Positions 8,953-16,788 are shown, counted from the first letter of the stretch. The stretch is 64,000 bases of DNA from Methanobrevibacter sp. (GCA_017652345.1 JAGCBE010000103.1:1-64000), one strand, 5' to 3'. Notes: generated by a model from the letters alone, not told the origin. Numbers and translations: made by a program.

Positions 8953-10437
8953 ATGGCACTTCCTAATAATACAATTGAGAAGATTAAAGTTAATAACATC
9001 GACCATAGTTTGATTGCTGGTTATATCACAACTGGTGGTACTACTCCTGCATATAAAACTTGGACAGATATTGAAGGTTTAGTTGCTCAAGGAAAAGTAA
9101 AATTTGCAGTATGTAATGCAGCTAGCAACACTCCTAAGGGTGTAACATTTACACCTAAAGGTGGTTCTACAGCAATTACTGGTACATTAGAAGCAAACGC
9201 AGCTGACCTTACAACTTTCTATCTTGTTTATGATAATAACGGAACTAAAGATCAATATGATGAATATGTTTCAACAGGTACAGAGTGGGAGAAAATTGGT
9301 GATACAGGTGTTGATTTATCAAATTATGTAACTAAAAATATATATACAACTGGAACACCTTCTACTAATGTAACAGGAGAAGCAGCTGCTTATACAGCTA
9401 CAGTTTCTGGTACAGTTAAATATACAAAAGCTGACACAGTTACAGGCTCAGCTGGCGGAACTACAACAACAAACACAGGAGCAGCAGGTGGAGTAACAAT
9501 TCAAGGTTCTAATTTTTCTTTCAATGGTACCACTGTAACAATTTCTGTAACTGGTAATTATACACCAGCAGGTACAATTTCTAAACCTAATATTACAATG
9601 GGTAATAAGTCTACTATTACTTATGTTGACGGTGTAGCAAATGATGGCACCGTAGAGGTTTTAACAGGTGTTACATCAAATGGTACAACTGCAGCAGTTA
9701 TTAATGCAATTAAAGGTTTAACAAGCTCTACTCAAACTTCACAAGGTGCAATTACTTATGTAGAAAGCTTTACTCATGCTGGTGCTTCATTAGGCGCAGC
9801 TTCAACAACAACTGTTTTAACTGGTGTTACATCTGACGGCTCTGATACAGCTATTAAAACTTTAGGAACAGGTTCATTCTTTAACGGTGCAACTGTTACT
9901 AATGGTGTTTTAAGTTTTAATTCAGGCGATGCTTACAACTCAGTTAGTGCTAGTTTTACAGCAATAAAAGGTGTAAAAGCAAACGGTACAGCTACAGTAA
10001 TTACTGGATATCCAAATTTCTCTGGTGGTGGAGCTACTCCAACTACTAAGTATTTAACTGGTACAGCTTTAGCGGCAGCAGATAAAGCCACAGTATTAAC
10101 TGGTGTTAAAGGAGATGGCACTGCTACAGTTGTTAAATCTACAGGTTTATCAACAGCCACATTTAATAATTTCACTTCTGCAGCTTTAGCATCTGCTCCA
10201 ACTTTCTATGGTACACAAGATTCAATTGCATTATCAGCTGACTACACACCTGCAGGTACAATTGGCGGCTCACAAGTAGTTGCAGCTCATAGCCATAGCT
10301 ATGTTGAATTAAAAGCTCATACTCATTCAGTTGGAAAAACAGATAATGTAGAGGCTTCAGTAAGTTTAGGTGCAGCTATTTCAGCTCATACTCATACATT
10401 AGGTAATCATACTCATTCAGTTGATTTAACTAATTAA
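8953..10437 (+). CDS. Long fibre protein with metal-binding HxH tip
   Basis: The 494-residue protein has a short N-terminal anchor, a shaft of Gly/Thr/Ala/Val repeats (ATVLTGVKGDGTATV-type units) between about residues 130 and 430, and a His-rich end: HSHSYVELKAHTHS and later SAHTHTLGNHTHS. HxH pairs at the tip of trimeric fibres (as in T4 gp12 and the lambda-type side fibres) bind metal ions along the three-fold axis. The protein is therefore a likely receptor-binding or shaft fibre. It directly precedes a glycosyltransferase gene. Confidence 0.65.
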   Translation: MALPNNTIEKIKVNNIDHSLIAGYITTGGTTPAYKTWTDIEGLVAQGKVKFAVCNAASNTPKGVTFTPKGGSTAITGTLEANAADLTTFYLVYDNNGTKDQYDEYVSTGTEWEKIGDTGVDLSNYVTKNIYTTGTPSTNVTGEAAAYTATVSGTVKYTKADTVTGSAGGTTTTNTGAAGGVTIQGSNFSFNGTTVTISVTGNYTPAGTISKPNITMGNKSTITYVDGVANDGTVEVLTGVTSNGTTAAVINAIKGLTSSTQTSQGAITYVESFTHAGASLGAASTTTVLTGVTSDGSDTAIKTLGTGSFFNGATVTNGVLSFNSGDAYNSVSASFTAIKGVKANGTATVITGYPNFSGGGATPTTKYLTGTALAAADKATVLTGVKGDGTATVVKSTGLSTATFNNFTSAALASAPTFYGTQDSIALSADYTPAGTIGGSQVVAAHSHSYVELKAHTHSVGKTDNVEASVSLGAAISAHTHTLGNHTHSVDLTN

Positions 10438-10472
10438 TTTTAAAAAAATCATAATTTAATGGAGGCACAAGG

Positions 10473-11609
10473 ATGAATAAAATATGTGTATATGCGATTT
10501 GTAAAAATGAATTAAAATTTGTGGATAAGTGGCTCGATAATATGTCCGAGGCTGACTATATTGTTGTCTTGGACACTGGGTCTACGGATGGTACTTATGA
10601 AAAACTTTTAGAAGATAAGAGAGTTACCAAAGTAGAACAGAAAAAATATGAGACTTTTAGATTCGATGTTGCTCGAAACGATTCAATGAAATTATGTCCA
10701 GATGACGCAAATATATTGGTCTGCACCGATTTTGATGAACTTTTTAATAAAGGTTGGGCCGATATATTGCGTAAAAACTGGAAGGAAGATACAACTAGAT
10801 GCTATTATAATTATGCATGGAGTCATAATGATGCGGGTGAACCTAGAGACATGTTTAAATATGACAAGATGCATGACCGTAGTTATCAATGGATTTTCCC
10901 TGTTCATGAGGTCTTAGCAAGAAAAGAAGATCCTTTAAAAGAGATATCTATCAATCTTCAAGATAAAATATTACTAGAACATTTTCAAGATACAAGCAAA
11001 CCAAGAAAGTTCTATTTTGATCTTTTAAAGTTAGCATGTGATGAAAATCCAAAAGATTCTCATGTAAGAATGTTGTTGGCTCGTGAATATTTATTAAAAA
11101 AAGATATTGATACGGGTCTAAAAGAATTTTTAGAAGTCCTAAAAATGCCAGATGTAAACGCACCAAATAAGAGATTAGTATTGCTTAACTCTCTACTTCA
11201 AGTCGCTTTTATTTATGAAGAATTGAAGAATTTTGATGAGGCAATTTGGTATTGTCAAGAGTTTATAAAAGAAGATCCTACTTATAGAGACCCATATTTC
11301 TTAATGGGTGAAATGTATAATCTTATGAAGATGTATACATTATCAGAAGCTTGCGTAAAAGCAGGTTTTGAGTATGGTGTTCATAAGTATGATTGGGTTG
11401 AGCGTGGAAATACATGGCTTGGTTGGGGCAATGACTTATTAGGTGTTGCACAGTTTAAGCTAAAGAAGTATGAAGAAGCGGCTAAAAATATGCGAATCGC
11501 TGTAAAACACGAACCAAACGATTTAAGAGTTCTAAAGAATTATATAAGTTGTTTGGAAATGATAAATAAATACGATTCTGAATCCAAAAAAGATAAAGAA
11601 ACAAAATAA
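10473..11609 (+). CDS. Family 2 glycosyltransferase with TPR-like C-terminus
   Basis: The 378-residue protein begins MNKICVYAICKNE and has the GT-A nucleotide-sugar site: VVLDTGSTDGT near residue 33 and the acidic TDFDE motif near residue 85. Residues 190-370 show helical repeats typical of TPR (for example DPYFLMGEMYNLMKMYTLSE). It would transfer a sugar from an activated donor. Lying between fibre genes, it might glycosylate virion proteins or change host surface sugars. It ends with a strong terminator. Substrate is unknown. Confidence 0.8.
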   Translation: MNKICVYAICKNELKFVDKWLDNMSEADYIVVLDTGSTDGTYEKLLEDKRVTKVEQKKYETFRFDVARNDSMKLCPDDANILVCTDFDELFNKGWADILRKNWKEDTTRCYYNYAWSHNDAGEPRDMFKYDKMHDRSYQWIFPVHEVLARKEDPLKEISINLQDKILLEHFQDTSKPRKFYFDLLKLACDENPKDSHVRMLLAREYLLKKDIDTGLKEFLEVLKMPDVNAPNKRLVLLNSLLQVAFIYEELKNFDEAIWYCQEFIKEDPTYRDPYFLMGEMYNLMKMYTLSEACVKAGFEYGVHKYDWVERGNTWLGWGNDLLGVAQFKLKKYEEAAKNMRIAVKHEPNDLRVLKNYISCLEMINKYDSESKKDKETK

Positions 11610-11623
11610 AAAATAAAAAAAAT

Positions 11624-11650
11624 AAGCACGCAAAATAAGCGTGCTTTTTA
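11624..11650 (+). terminator. Rho-independent terminator after glycosyltransferase
   Basis: AAGCACGC and GCGTGCTT form a perfect 8-pair stem with a 7-base loop, and T residues follow the second arm. Confidence 0.85.
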
Positions 11651-11742
11651 CATGAGTCTCACGGAATGTGGAAGTGGGAGTTTGACTCTCTCAGGGGCTC
11701 ACTCAAGTTTTATATATTTTATGTAATATGGAGGTATGGAAT

Positions 11743-12120
11743 ATGGCAAATTTTAATTTAAATGTGCATGTAGTTCCTTTCTTCGATTCTGTAAAGGAGC
11801 CTTTAACAGAAGATAAGGTTAGTACATCTGTATGGAATAATGGCTTTGACAACTTAGCTCTTGAAATCTCAGGAGAAGGTTCGGGAACTATTATAGTTCA
11901 AGGATGTATTAACACAATTAATGCAAAAGGTGAACAGTTAGATGATGAAGAAATCACATGGACAAATTTATGTATGATAAGTGCTACAGATTATTCTAGC
12001 AAAGTATCTTTAACTGATAAAGGTATTTATCATGCAGGTATTTTAGGTGTTTCTAGAGTACGCATCAACGCCACTGATGTTTCTGGAGAATTAACTATAG
12101 TTGGGGCTTTTAGTAAATAA
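11743..12120 (+). CDS. Putative virion protein, beta-rich
   Basis: The 125-residue product MANFNLNVHVVPFFDSVKE... looks like a single beta-sandwich domain similar in feel to virion decoration or fibre domains (SGEGSGTIIVQGCIN; a SGELTIVGAF C-terminus). I use ATG 11743, 8 bases after GGAGG; the ATG at 11728 overlaps that site. It is followed almost at once by the next fibre-block gene. Confidence 0.5.
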   Translation: MANFNLNVHVVPFFDSVKEPLTEDKVSTSVWNNGFDNLALEISGEGSGTIIVQGCINTINAKGEQLDDEEITWTNLCMISATDYSSKVSLTDKGIYHAGILGVSRVRINATDVSGELTIVGAFSK

Positions 12121-12121
12121 T

Positions 12122-12448
12122 ATGGTTGATATTATTGCAAGAGGTATGGCAGCTTCAGCGGGTGGCGCAGCTGGCGATAGCTATACTAAAGCTGAAACTG
12201 ATGCTTTATTATTAAAGAAGCAAAACTTAATTGACGCTGAGCACAAATTAATAAGCGACTTTATTAATTTCAATCTTACAGAAGATGATATCGTAAGACT
12301 TTGGAATGAAGCTAAAGCACAGTTAATAACTGAAATTAGAGTTGACGGAGATAACATTCAATTTTTAACAGATGTTTCTACAAGTGGAGACGATATTAAA
12401 ATAGAAACTGACTCTACTTTTGGTTATAAAGATAAAATATATTTATAA
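12122..12448 (+). CDS. Fibre-associated protein with SYTKAETDALLLKK motif
   Basis: The 108-residue product carries the SYTKAETDALL segment often found in coiled-coil linkers of phage tail fibres. The ATG starts one base after the stop of the upstream gene with no clear Shine-Dalgarno, so translation is probably coupled. The C-terminal half has a beta segment (QFLTDVSTSGDDIKIETD). It is probably a short fibre part. Confidence 0.5.
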   Translation: MVDIIARGMAASAGGAAGDSYTKAETDALLLKKQNLIDAEHKLISDFINFNLTEDDIVRLWNEAKAQLITEIRVDGDNIQFLTDVSTSGDDIKIETDSTFGYKDKIYL

Positions 12449-12465
12449 TAAGGAGGGCGATTATT

Positions 12466-12870
12466 ATGACTTTAGAAGAAATCATAAAATCAATTTTTGT
12501 TAAAACAAACATTGATGATTTAGAAGAAAGAGAAGCCCGCATAAAAGGAGACGCAGACCGAACAGAATATAAACATATCGTTCATGTTCAATTATCTGGA
12601 CAAGGTCTTGGTTCTTATGAAGATAATAATTTATATTTTGTAATAAGAAATTATGATCCAACATTAATTACTTCATTTGACGCATTGGTCTCTAATTATG
12701 AACCTTACGAAAATATAACTATTTATAATGAAGAACTTGACAACACAGATATGTGTGTTGTTAGAAACACAGGTAATTCTGTTTCCTATACTGGAGAAGA
12801 CGATTTACCTATTGATATTGATGGAAGTAATGTCATTGTTATAGAAGACAATTGCGTTCGACTATCATAA
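12466..12870 (+). CDS. Unknown fibre-block protein
   Basis: The 134-residue protein has a strong AGGAGGG site. Its N-terminal helix (IDDLEEREARIKGDADR) would be a coiled coil and the rest is beta-rich and acidic. The coiled-coil start then beta domain fits a small trimeric fibre or tip protein. No family is recognised. Confidence 0.5.
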   Translation: MTLEEIIKSIFVKTNIDDLEEREARIKGDADRTEYKHIVHVQLSGQGLGSYEDNNLYFVIRNYDPTLITSFDALVSNYEPYENITIYNEELDNTDMCVVRNTGNSVSYTGEDDLPIDIDGSNVIVIEDNCVRLS

Positions 12871-12884
12871 AGGAGGGAAAAAAG

Positions 12885-13376
12885 ATGAGTAAAACTTTTT
12901 TAGATAAAAATAATAATACGCTAGCTACAGTATATGAAACAAGTGAAGTTGTTGCCAATCCAACTTTAGAAGGAACAGAGGCTAGCTTAAGTGGTTTAAA
13001 GATTGGTTCTACTAAATATAAGGTAGAAGGCGGAGCTGGTGGAGAAACAAAATTATATAATCATATGCTTGTTTCTCACATTTTAGATACATGTAGTGAA
13101 GAGCGCATAATTTATATTTTTGTAACAAACACTAGTCCAGATGATTTTACTGTTGAGAGTTTTAAACAGATGTATGAAGATAAGGGTTTTGCAACAAATG
13201 AAGACACATATTGGATGCCAAATGTTATTGTTAATGAACAAAACCAATTTTCAAACCAAAGTTTTGGTTTATTGGGTTATGATTCATACTCTGATATATT
13301 TAGAGCTTATAATGTAGATAGCGGTAATGGCTTCACTCTTGCAAGTTTTTCAACTCAACTAGTAAAAGAAGCGTAA
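12885..13376 (+). CDS. Fibre protein sharing a C-terminal domain with a distant fibre gene
   Basis: The 163-residue protein starts at ATG 12885 behind AGGAGGG. The region from about residue 60 (KLYNHMLVSHILDTCSEE, then TNTSPDDFTVESFKQMYED) can be aligned by eye with the C-terminal half of the gene at 37818-38537 (LYNHRVRAIMLDSGC, then STDSPLNVNSFKELFSE). The shared domain suggests exchange of receptor-binding modules between the two fibre loci. It is the last gene before the RNA island. Confidence 0.55.
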   Translation: MSKTFLDKNNNTLATVYETSEVVANPTLEGTEASLSGLKIGSTKYKVEGGAGGETKLYNHMLVSHILDTCSEERIIYIFVTNTSPDDFTVESFKQMYEDKGFATNEDTYWMPNVIVNEQNQFSNQSFGLLGYDSYSDIFRAYNVDSGNGFTLASFSTQLVKEA

Positions 13377-13390
13377 TTTATTTTTACTTA

Positions 13391-13419
13391 TTGACACAAT
13401 TTAAATATTGTGATATAAT
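13391..13419 (+). promoter_or_regulatory. Strong extended -10 promoter for the large RNA
   Basis: TTGACA at 13391-13396, a 17-base spacer and TATAAT at 13414-13419, with TG one base before the -10. All twelve consensus bases match. Transcription should begin near 13426. Confidence 0.85.
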
Positions 13420-13745
13420 AATCATGACAAGGAAAAGTCATTTGTCCATCACGCAGGCTGTATGGATATTTAAAACCCGTTTGGCTGTTGCAACAGTCTA
13501 CCCACCATGACACGTTAGCGAAGGGAACTCTTGATAAATTCAAGACAAGTGAGGTTGAGCCTTGCAATATATTAACCATTGTGTGTTCGTAAACACTCAC
13601 ATTTATACATTGAGATAAATGCAGGATTTGATACTATATGTTTAGTTAGGGAAGTGTATAGAGTAGTCCTCAGTAAGTTGGTTACTTACAGGTTTGTTAG
13701 TTGAACCAGATCCTAAATAGGTAGAAATACTGAAAGAAAAACTAA

Positions 13746-13822
13746 TGCTGAGTGGAAGATACGTAGCTTCGCATAAAACAATCCAAAATGGGTGAGACGA
13801 AAGTCGGTGAAGAGCGCCTTCT
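13746..13822 (+). repeat. RNA module R1, copy 1
   Basis: A 77-base element matches 14597-14673 at 72 positions. It contains a GAC-GAAA-GTC hairpin with a GNRA tetraloop; in the second copy it is GAT-GAAA-GTC, keeping the pairing through a G-U wobble, which supports selection on RNA structure. Confidence 0.8.
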
Positions 13823-14358
13823 ATTTTAATAGCGGGAATGACGCTCAGAATATCATTCACTTGACAGTTTTTATCTCCGCGAATGACGGGATATAAATGT
13901 AGAATATCATTCAATTGTCAGTTATCGTCTATTACTACAACGTTCCGTTTAAATGGTAGTTAATAGATAAGAGCGAAAAAGCACCCTGTTATCGCTATAT
14001 AAGGCAGGGTCTTAGATAGTTTACTGATGACAAGGGAAGCTTGGAAGAGTGGTCGGCTAGGTTCACGATAATCCTAGTGTGTCACAAAATCGTTTGTTAC
14101 AATTGACCTTTGCGGTGTGGTCCAAAAAACACCGTTTGAACAATTTGGTTATCACACAACGGTGTGTTATTCGGAAGAATAATGAGCGGAGGACGTGTGA
14201 TATAAAAGCAAACCTTAATTCCTCTATTTACTCATGTAAAGTGAGCGAGAATTTAATGGCTTTCCAAAATTATTGGTGATTCACTACCATTAAGTGTGAG
14301 GTTACATACAAACGGTGCCTCGCTACCATAAGTGCGAAGTCTGAATACAGCGTATGGT

Positions 14359-14407
14359 GAGAGCAAACTCTTGGGTCGCACCCATAAACCTTGATGGCGA
14401 CAGGTAA
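14359..14407 (+). repeat. RNA module R2, copy 1
   Basis: GAGAGCAAACTC followed by a short GGGT/ACCC hairpin, CATAAACCTTG and GACAGGTAA recurs at 14752-14799. ACCT and AGGT can pair around the intervening loop in both copies. Confidence 0.7.
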
Positions 14408-14596
14408 ATCGTGCGGTTAAGCAGCGTAAAAGAATAACACTAGTTATTCCAATATTACTTACGAGTAATATTGAGCCTCCTAATTTAATTATCAAATAGC
14501 GGGTATACTTTGCGGAGTATACAAAGGATGAAAACCACTTTCCCTTCAGTCCTAAGGAGTTGTTAACGCCTATGCGTAGGTATTACATGGACAAAT

Positions 14597-14673
14597 TGCT
14601 GAGTGGAAGATACGTAGCTTTACATAAAAGAATCCAAAATGGGTGAGATGAAAGTCGGTAAAGAGCGCCTTCT
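14597..14673 (+). repeat. RNA module R1, copy 2
   Basis: Second copy of the 77-base element at 13746-13822, with five substitutions and no gaps. It lies in the 3' part of the large RNA and is followed by the second copy of module R2 after a much shorter distance than in the first half. Confidence 0.8.
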
Positions 14674-14751
14674 GTATATAATAGATTGTATGAGTAGCGT
14701 AGCCTCGATAAAACAACTGGCTAAGTTGCGAGGAGCGCCTCATGTTATAAA

Positions 14752-14799
14752 GAGAGCAAACTCAGGGCCATACCCATAAACCTTGTTCGTGACAGGTAA
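14752..14799 (+). repeat. RNA module R2, copy 2
   Basis: Second copy of the 14359-14407 module: the same GAGAGCAAACTC, ACCCATAAACCTTG and GTGACAGGTAA blocks in the same order, with variable bases between them as expected for conserved RNA motifs joined by less constrained stems. Confidence 0.7.
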
Positions 14800-15033
14800 G
14801 ATGGCTAGTGTATATTAGTCACAAAACAACGTGGTGTTCCAACCAACGCAAATGGAGCAACGGAGATATATTCCTATAAAAATCTAACACGGCTAAGAGA
14901 TGATTTCACAAGTCCTATATATCAGGGCAGAGTGTTAGACAAATGTGTACTGAAAACATTAATTTTGGTATACGACAGTATACTAAAAAACCATATTTAC
15001 ATACACAAATATAGGTGTAGGAGGAGGCTCAAG

Positions 15034-15267
15034 ATGAGTCAACGAGCAAGTAATTTAGTTAATATTTTAGACAGTTATTTTTCTGCAGGCGGCCATCATG
15101 TGAACATAAATTGTTTTACAGAAGAAACAATAAAAGATGCTTATGAACATCCTGAAAAATATGGTTCAATGACTATCCGTGTATCAGGATATTGCGTCGC
15201 ATGGGGGAAACTAACTGATGAACAAAGAAAGGATGTATACACAAGAACATTACATTCGCTTTTGTAA
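15034..15267 (+). CDS. grcA: GrcA/YfiD-like autonomous glycyl radical protein
   Basis: The 77-residue product matches the C-terminal glycyl-radical domain of pyruvate formate-lyase: HHVNINCFTEETIKDAYEHP, EKYGSMTIRVSGYCVAW, then LTDEQRKDVYTRTLHS. Gly52 in RVSGY is the radical glycine. Stand-alone proteins of this kind (E. coli YfiD/GrcA and phage T4 Y06I) replace the damaged radical domain of oxygen-cleaved pyruvate formate-lyase. This gene would thus keep host fermentation running during infection. I chose ATG 15034 with GGAGGAGG upstream; an in-frame upstream ATG would read through the RNA. It follows the large RNA without a terminator and may share its transcript. Confidence 0.9.
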   Translation: MSQRASNLVNILDSYFSAGGHHVNINCFTEETIKDAYEHPEKYGSMTIRVSGYCVAWGKLTDEQRKDVYTRTLHSLL

Positions 15268-15306
15268 TTTGAAACAAAAGGGACAATAAAAAACGGAGGT
15301 GTTTAA

Positions 15307-15531
15307 ATGCAAACAATCCAGTTGTCCGATTCGATATTTGTAGAAGTTGCAGATGGCGATCTGTTCATGTATAAATATGATTATAACCATTCTGCGATTA
15401 TTCAAATGTCAAACAATAAAGTTCCGCCAATAGATGAATACACAACGGAAATATTGTCATTTCATAGTAAAAGACATTTTCTTTTTAAAAGGAAAGGAAA
15501 ATCTTATTGGTGGGAAGAAGTGAAATTTTAA
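15307..15531 (+). CDS. Small unknown protein in the RNA island
   Basis: A 74-residue frame with GGAGG 8 bases before the ATG. It is basic at the C-terminus (FHSKRHFLFKRKGKSYWWEE) and shows predicted beta strands. It lies between the glycyl radical gene and the Crh-like gene, so it may belong to the same host-modifying group, but no family is recognised. Confidence 0.55.
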   Translation: MQTIQLSDSIFVEVADGDLFMYKYDYNHSAIIQMSNNKVPPIDEYTTEILSFHSKRHFLFKRKGKSYWWEEVKF

Positions 15532-15593
15532 TCTCTTGGGATTAGTAGTATCCCTTTATAATTACTACTTATATAAAGGAGATGAAATTTCAT

Positions 15594-15875
15594 ATGAAGC
15601 AGTTTACAATAGTAGTGCCACAAGGTAGTAAAATTAGTAATTTAGGTTTTGCTACAGCATTAGTGGAAAAAGCAAGCACATATACTTCTGATGATATTAA
15701 TATTAAAATCAATGAGAATCAATATGTGAATGCTAAATCTATTTTAGGATTAGTAAGTCTAAAATATGATACAGCAAAAGATCTTACTATTCAAGTTATT
15801 GGAGAAAATGAAAATTATACAGCTCCAAACTTTGAAAGATTTGTTGCTAAACTTGTTTCTTTGTACAACGATTAA
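15594..15875 (+). CDS. HPr/Crh-like protein lacking the active-site histidine
   Basis: The 93-residue product has the HPr fold pattern: MKQFTIVVPQG, ATALVEKASTYTS, VNAKSILGLVSL and a C-terminal helix. The catalytic loop GIHARPAT of HPr aligns with KISNLGFAT, so the phosphate-accepting His15 is Asn16 and Arg17 is Gly18. The regulatory serine (Ser46 of HPr) is kept as Ser49 in KSILGLVSL. This combination is that of Crh, the Bacillus HPr homologue that cannot work in sugar transport but, when phosphorylated on serine, is a CcpA co-repressor partner. A role in, or interference with, host catabolite control is inferred. ATG 15594 is preferred because AAGGAGATGA covers the ATG at 15582. Confidence 0.8.
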   Translation: MKQFTIVVPQGSKISNLGFATALVEKASTYTSDDINIKINENQYVNAKSILGLVSLKYDTAKDLTIQVIGENENYTAPNFERFVAKLVSLYND

Positions 15876-15916
15876 TTTCGTTGTATAGAGAAATAAAAAA
15901 ATTTTTAATTTAACTA

Positions 15917-15944
15917 TTGACATTATTTTATAGAGTGATATAAT
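15917..15944 (+). promoter_or_regulatory. Strong extended -10 promoter for the second RNA
   Basis: TTGACA at 15917-15922, 16-base spacer, TATAAT at 15939-15944 with TG upstream of the -10. The flanks (TAACTATTGACATT before, TAATAGTG after) are shared with the promoter at 52289-52316. Confidence 0.85.
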
Positions 15945-15950
15945 AATAGT

Positions 15951-16580
15951 GTAAAAACTTAATAACTTGATTTTATATATTACCAACCATGTGCAGAGGG
16001 ATTGCGTCTCTGCATGGAAACAGTCCAAAACAAGAAGCGTGCTGAGCGGTAAGTGTTTAAGGATACTTGAATAACTGCTGTTGAAGTAGAAGTAGTAATA
16101 CAAGCTACTCACAAAGACAAAGTCTATTCAGTGGGACTGTTGTGCTGTTGGTATAATATTCTTAAGTAAATTTCCTCGTCGGTAACACAATAGACGCTCC
16201 AGTGGAGAACAATCCAAGTTAGGATAACGCAGGTGGTGCTGCAATCATACCTTGGAAAACACCAACAAGTTACTTAGCGTTGATGTCTTGTAAAAGACGT
16301 ATAAGATGAGTAGAAATTCCAAGTAGCCGTATCGCTAATTTTTTAAAAGCTTCTAATAACACCTCAGAACAAACATGAAGAGTAAGTTAAAAATAATGAT
16401 TTTCTGAAGCTCGGTGAAAGGTGTGGGTACTAATCCCATCAGTGCTAGAAAGCGATGAGAAGCCTTAGGGTCGCCACCTATCGCTCAGACTCATTGTCAC
16501 TGTGTACGAATAAGAACTTATATTAAATAGTATGATGAACAAAAGTCAGGTAATATATAAAATCAAGTGATTAAGTTTGG
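15951..16580 (+). ncRNA. Large structured non-coding RNA (about 0.63 kb) closed by a 30-pair helix
   Basis: Directly after a strong promoter, bases 15955-15984 pair with 16549-16578 over 30 positions with one mismatch, enclosing about 560 bases without a credible reading frame. Inside are a CCAT..GCAGAG/CTCTGCATGG hairpin (15987-16016), a long-range AACAGTCC/GGACTGTT helix (16019-16026 with 16134-16141), a GTCTT-GTAA-AAGAC GNRA hairpin near 16288 and AGCGAT/ATCGCT (16451-16485). Length, closed ends, phage setting and a tRNA 270 bases downstream all fit ROOL-type RNAs. I could not run a covariance search. The next gene's ribosome binding site begins right after the closing helix, so RNA and mRNA may be one primary transcript. 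Confidence 0.72.
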
Positions 16581-16591
16581 GAGGTATTTTA

Positions 16592-16780
16592 ATGTTAAAA
16601 CATTTCATAGATGCTTTCACAAATACATACTATATACTAGAAGACGATGTGGTTGTTTTCTCTGTAGACTTAAACAGAGAATCAGTAGATGTAAAAGGAT
16701 GTATTAATACATATCAAGGAGATATAAAAAAGCTTGAACTAAAAAGACATGCTGATTTAGAGAATATTACCGAATGGTAA
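16592..16780 (+). CDS. Small unknown protein after the second RNA
   Basis: A 62-residue frame starts at ATG 16592, 8 bases after GGGAGG. It encodes LKHFIDAFTNTYYILEDDVVVFSVDLN..., a likely single small beta-rich domain. Its stop codon lies inside the terminator hairpin that follows. No family is recognised. Confidence 0.5.
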   Translation: MLKHFIDAFTNTYYILEDDVVVFSVDLNRESVDVKGCINTYQGDIKKLELKRHADLENITEW

Positions 16781-16788
16781 TATTTTTG
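16763..16788 (+). terminator. Terminator overlapping the end of the small gene
   Basis: AATATTACC and GGTAATATT make a perfect 9-pair stem around a GAAT loop, followed by TTTTTG. The stop codon TAA at 16778-16780 is inside the second arm. Confidence 0.65.

Larger units (their letters stand above)
13426..14950 (+). ncRNA. Very large structured non-coding RNA (about 1.5 kb)
   Basis: About 1,650 bases between two genes hold no credible coding frame and begin with a perfect promoter. The sequence is richer in G and C than its surroundings and dense in hairpins: a GNRA-capped TTATTC/GAATAA helix at 14167-14182 inside an ATCACAC/GTGTGAT helix (14151-14201), CAATATTACT/AGTAATATTG near 14450-14475 and GTATACT/AGTATAC near 14505-14520. 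Two internal modules occur twice (see repeats). CATTTGTC at 13439-13446 can pair with GACAAATG at 14938-14945 and might close the molecule. Size, phage location and a nearby tRNA recall GOLLD/ROOL RNAs, but membership is not verified. The 3' end is approximate; no terminator precedes the next gene. Confidence 0.65.

Noticed and set aside
11682..11716. Possible promoter TTGACT with TATATA before the gene at 11743
   Set aside because: The spacing between the boxes is 23 bases, too long.
14040..14090. tRNA-like segment (GGAAGAGTGGTCGGCT with a CTAGG/CCTAG stem) within the large RNA
   Set aside because: The anticodon-like loop has no T at position 33, there is no T-arm or acceptor pairing, so it is better seen as part of the large RNA.
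13388..14495. Several open frames of 66-90 codons on both strands within the large RNA
   Set aside because: None has a proper ribosome binding site or protein-like composition, and the strong promoter, repeats and hairpins explain the region better.
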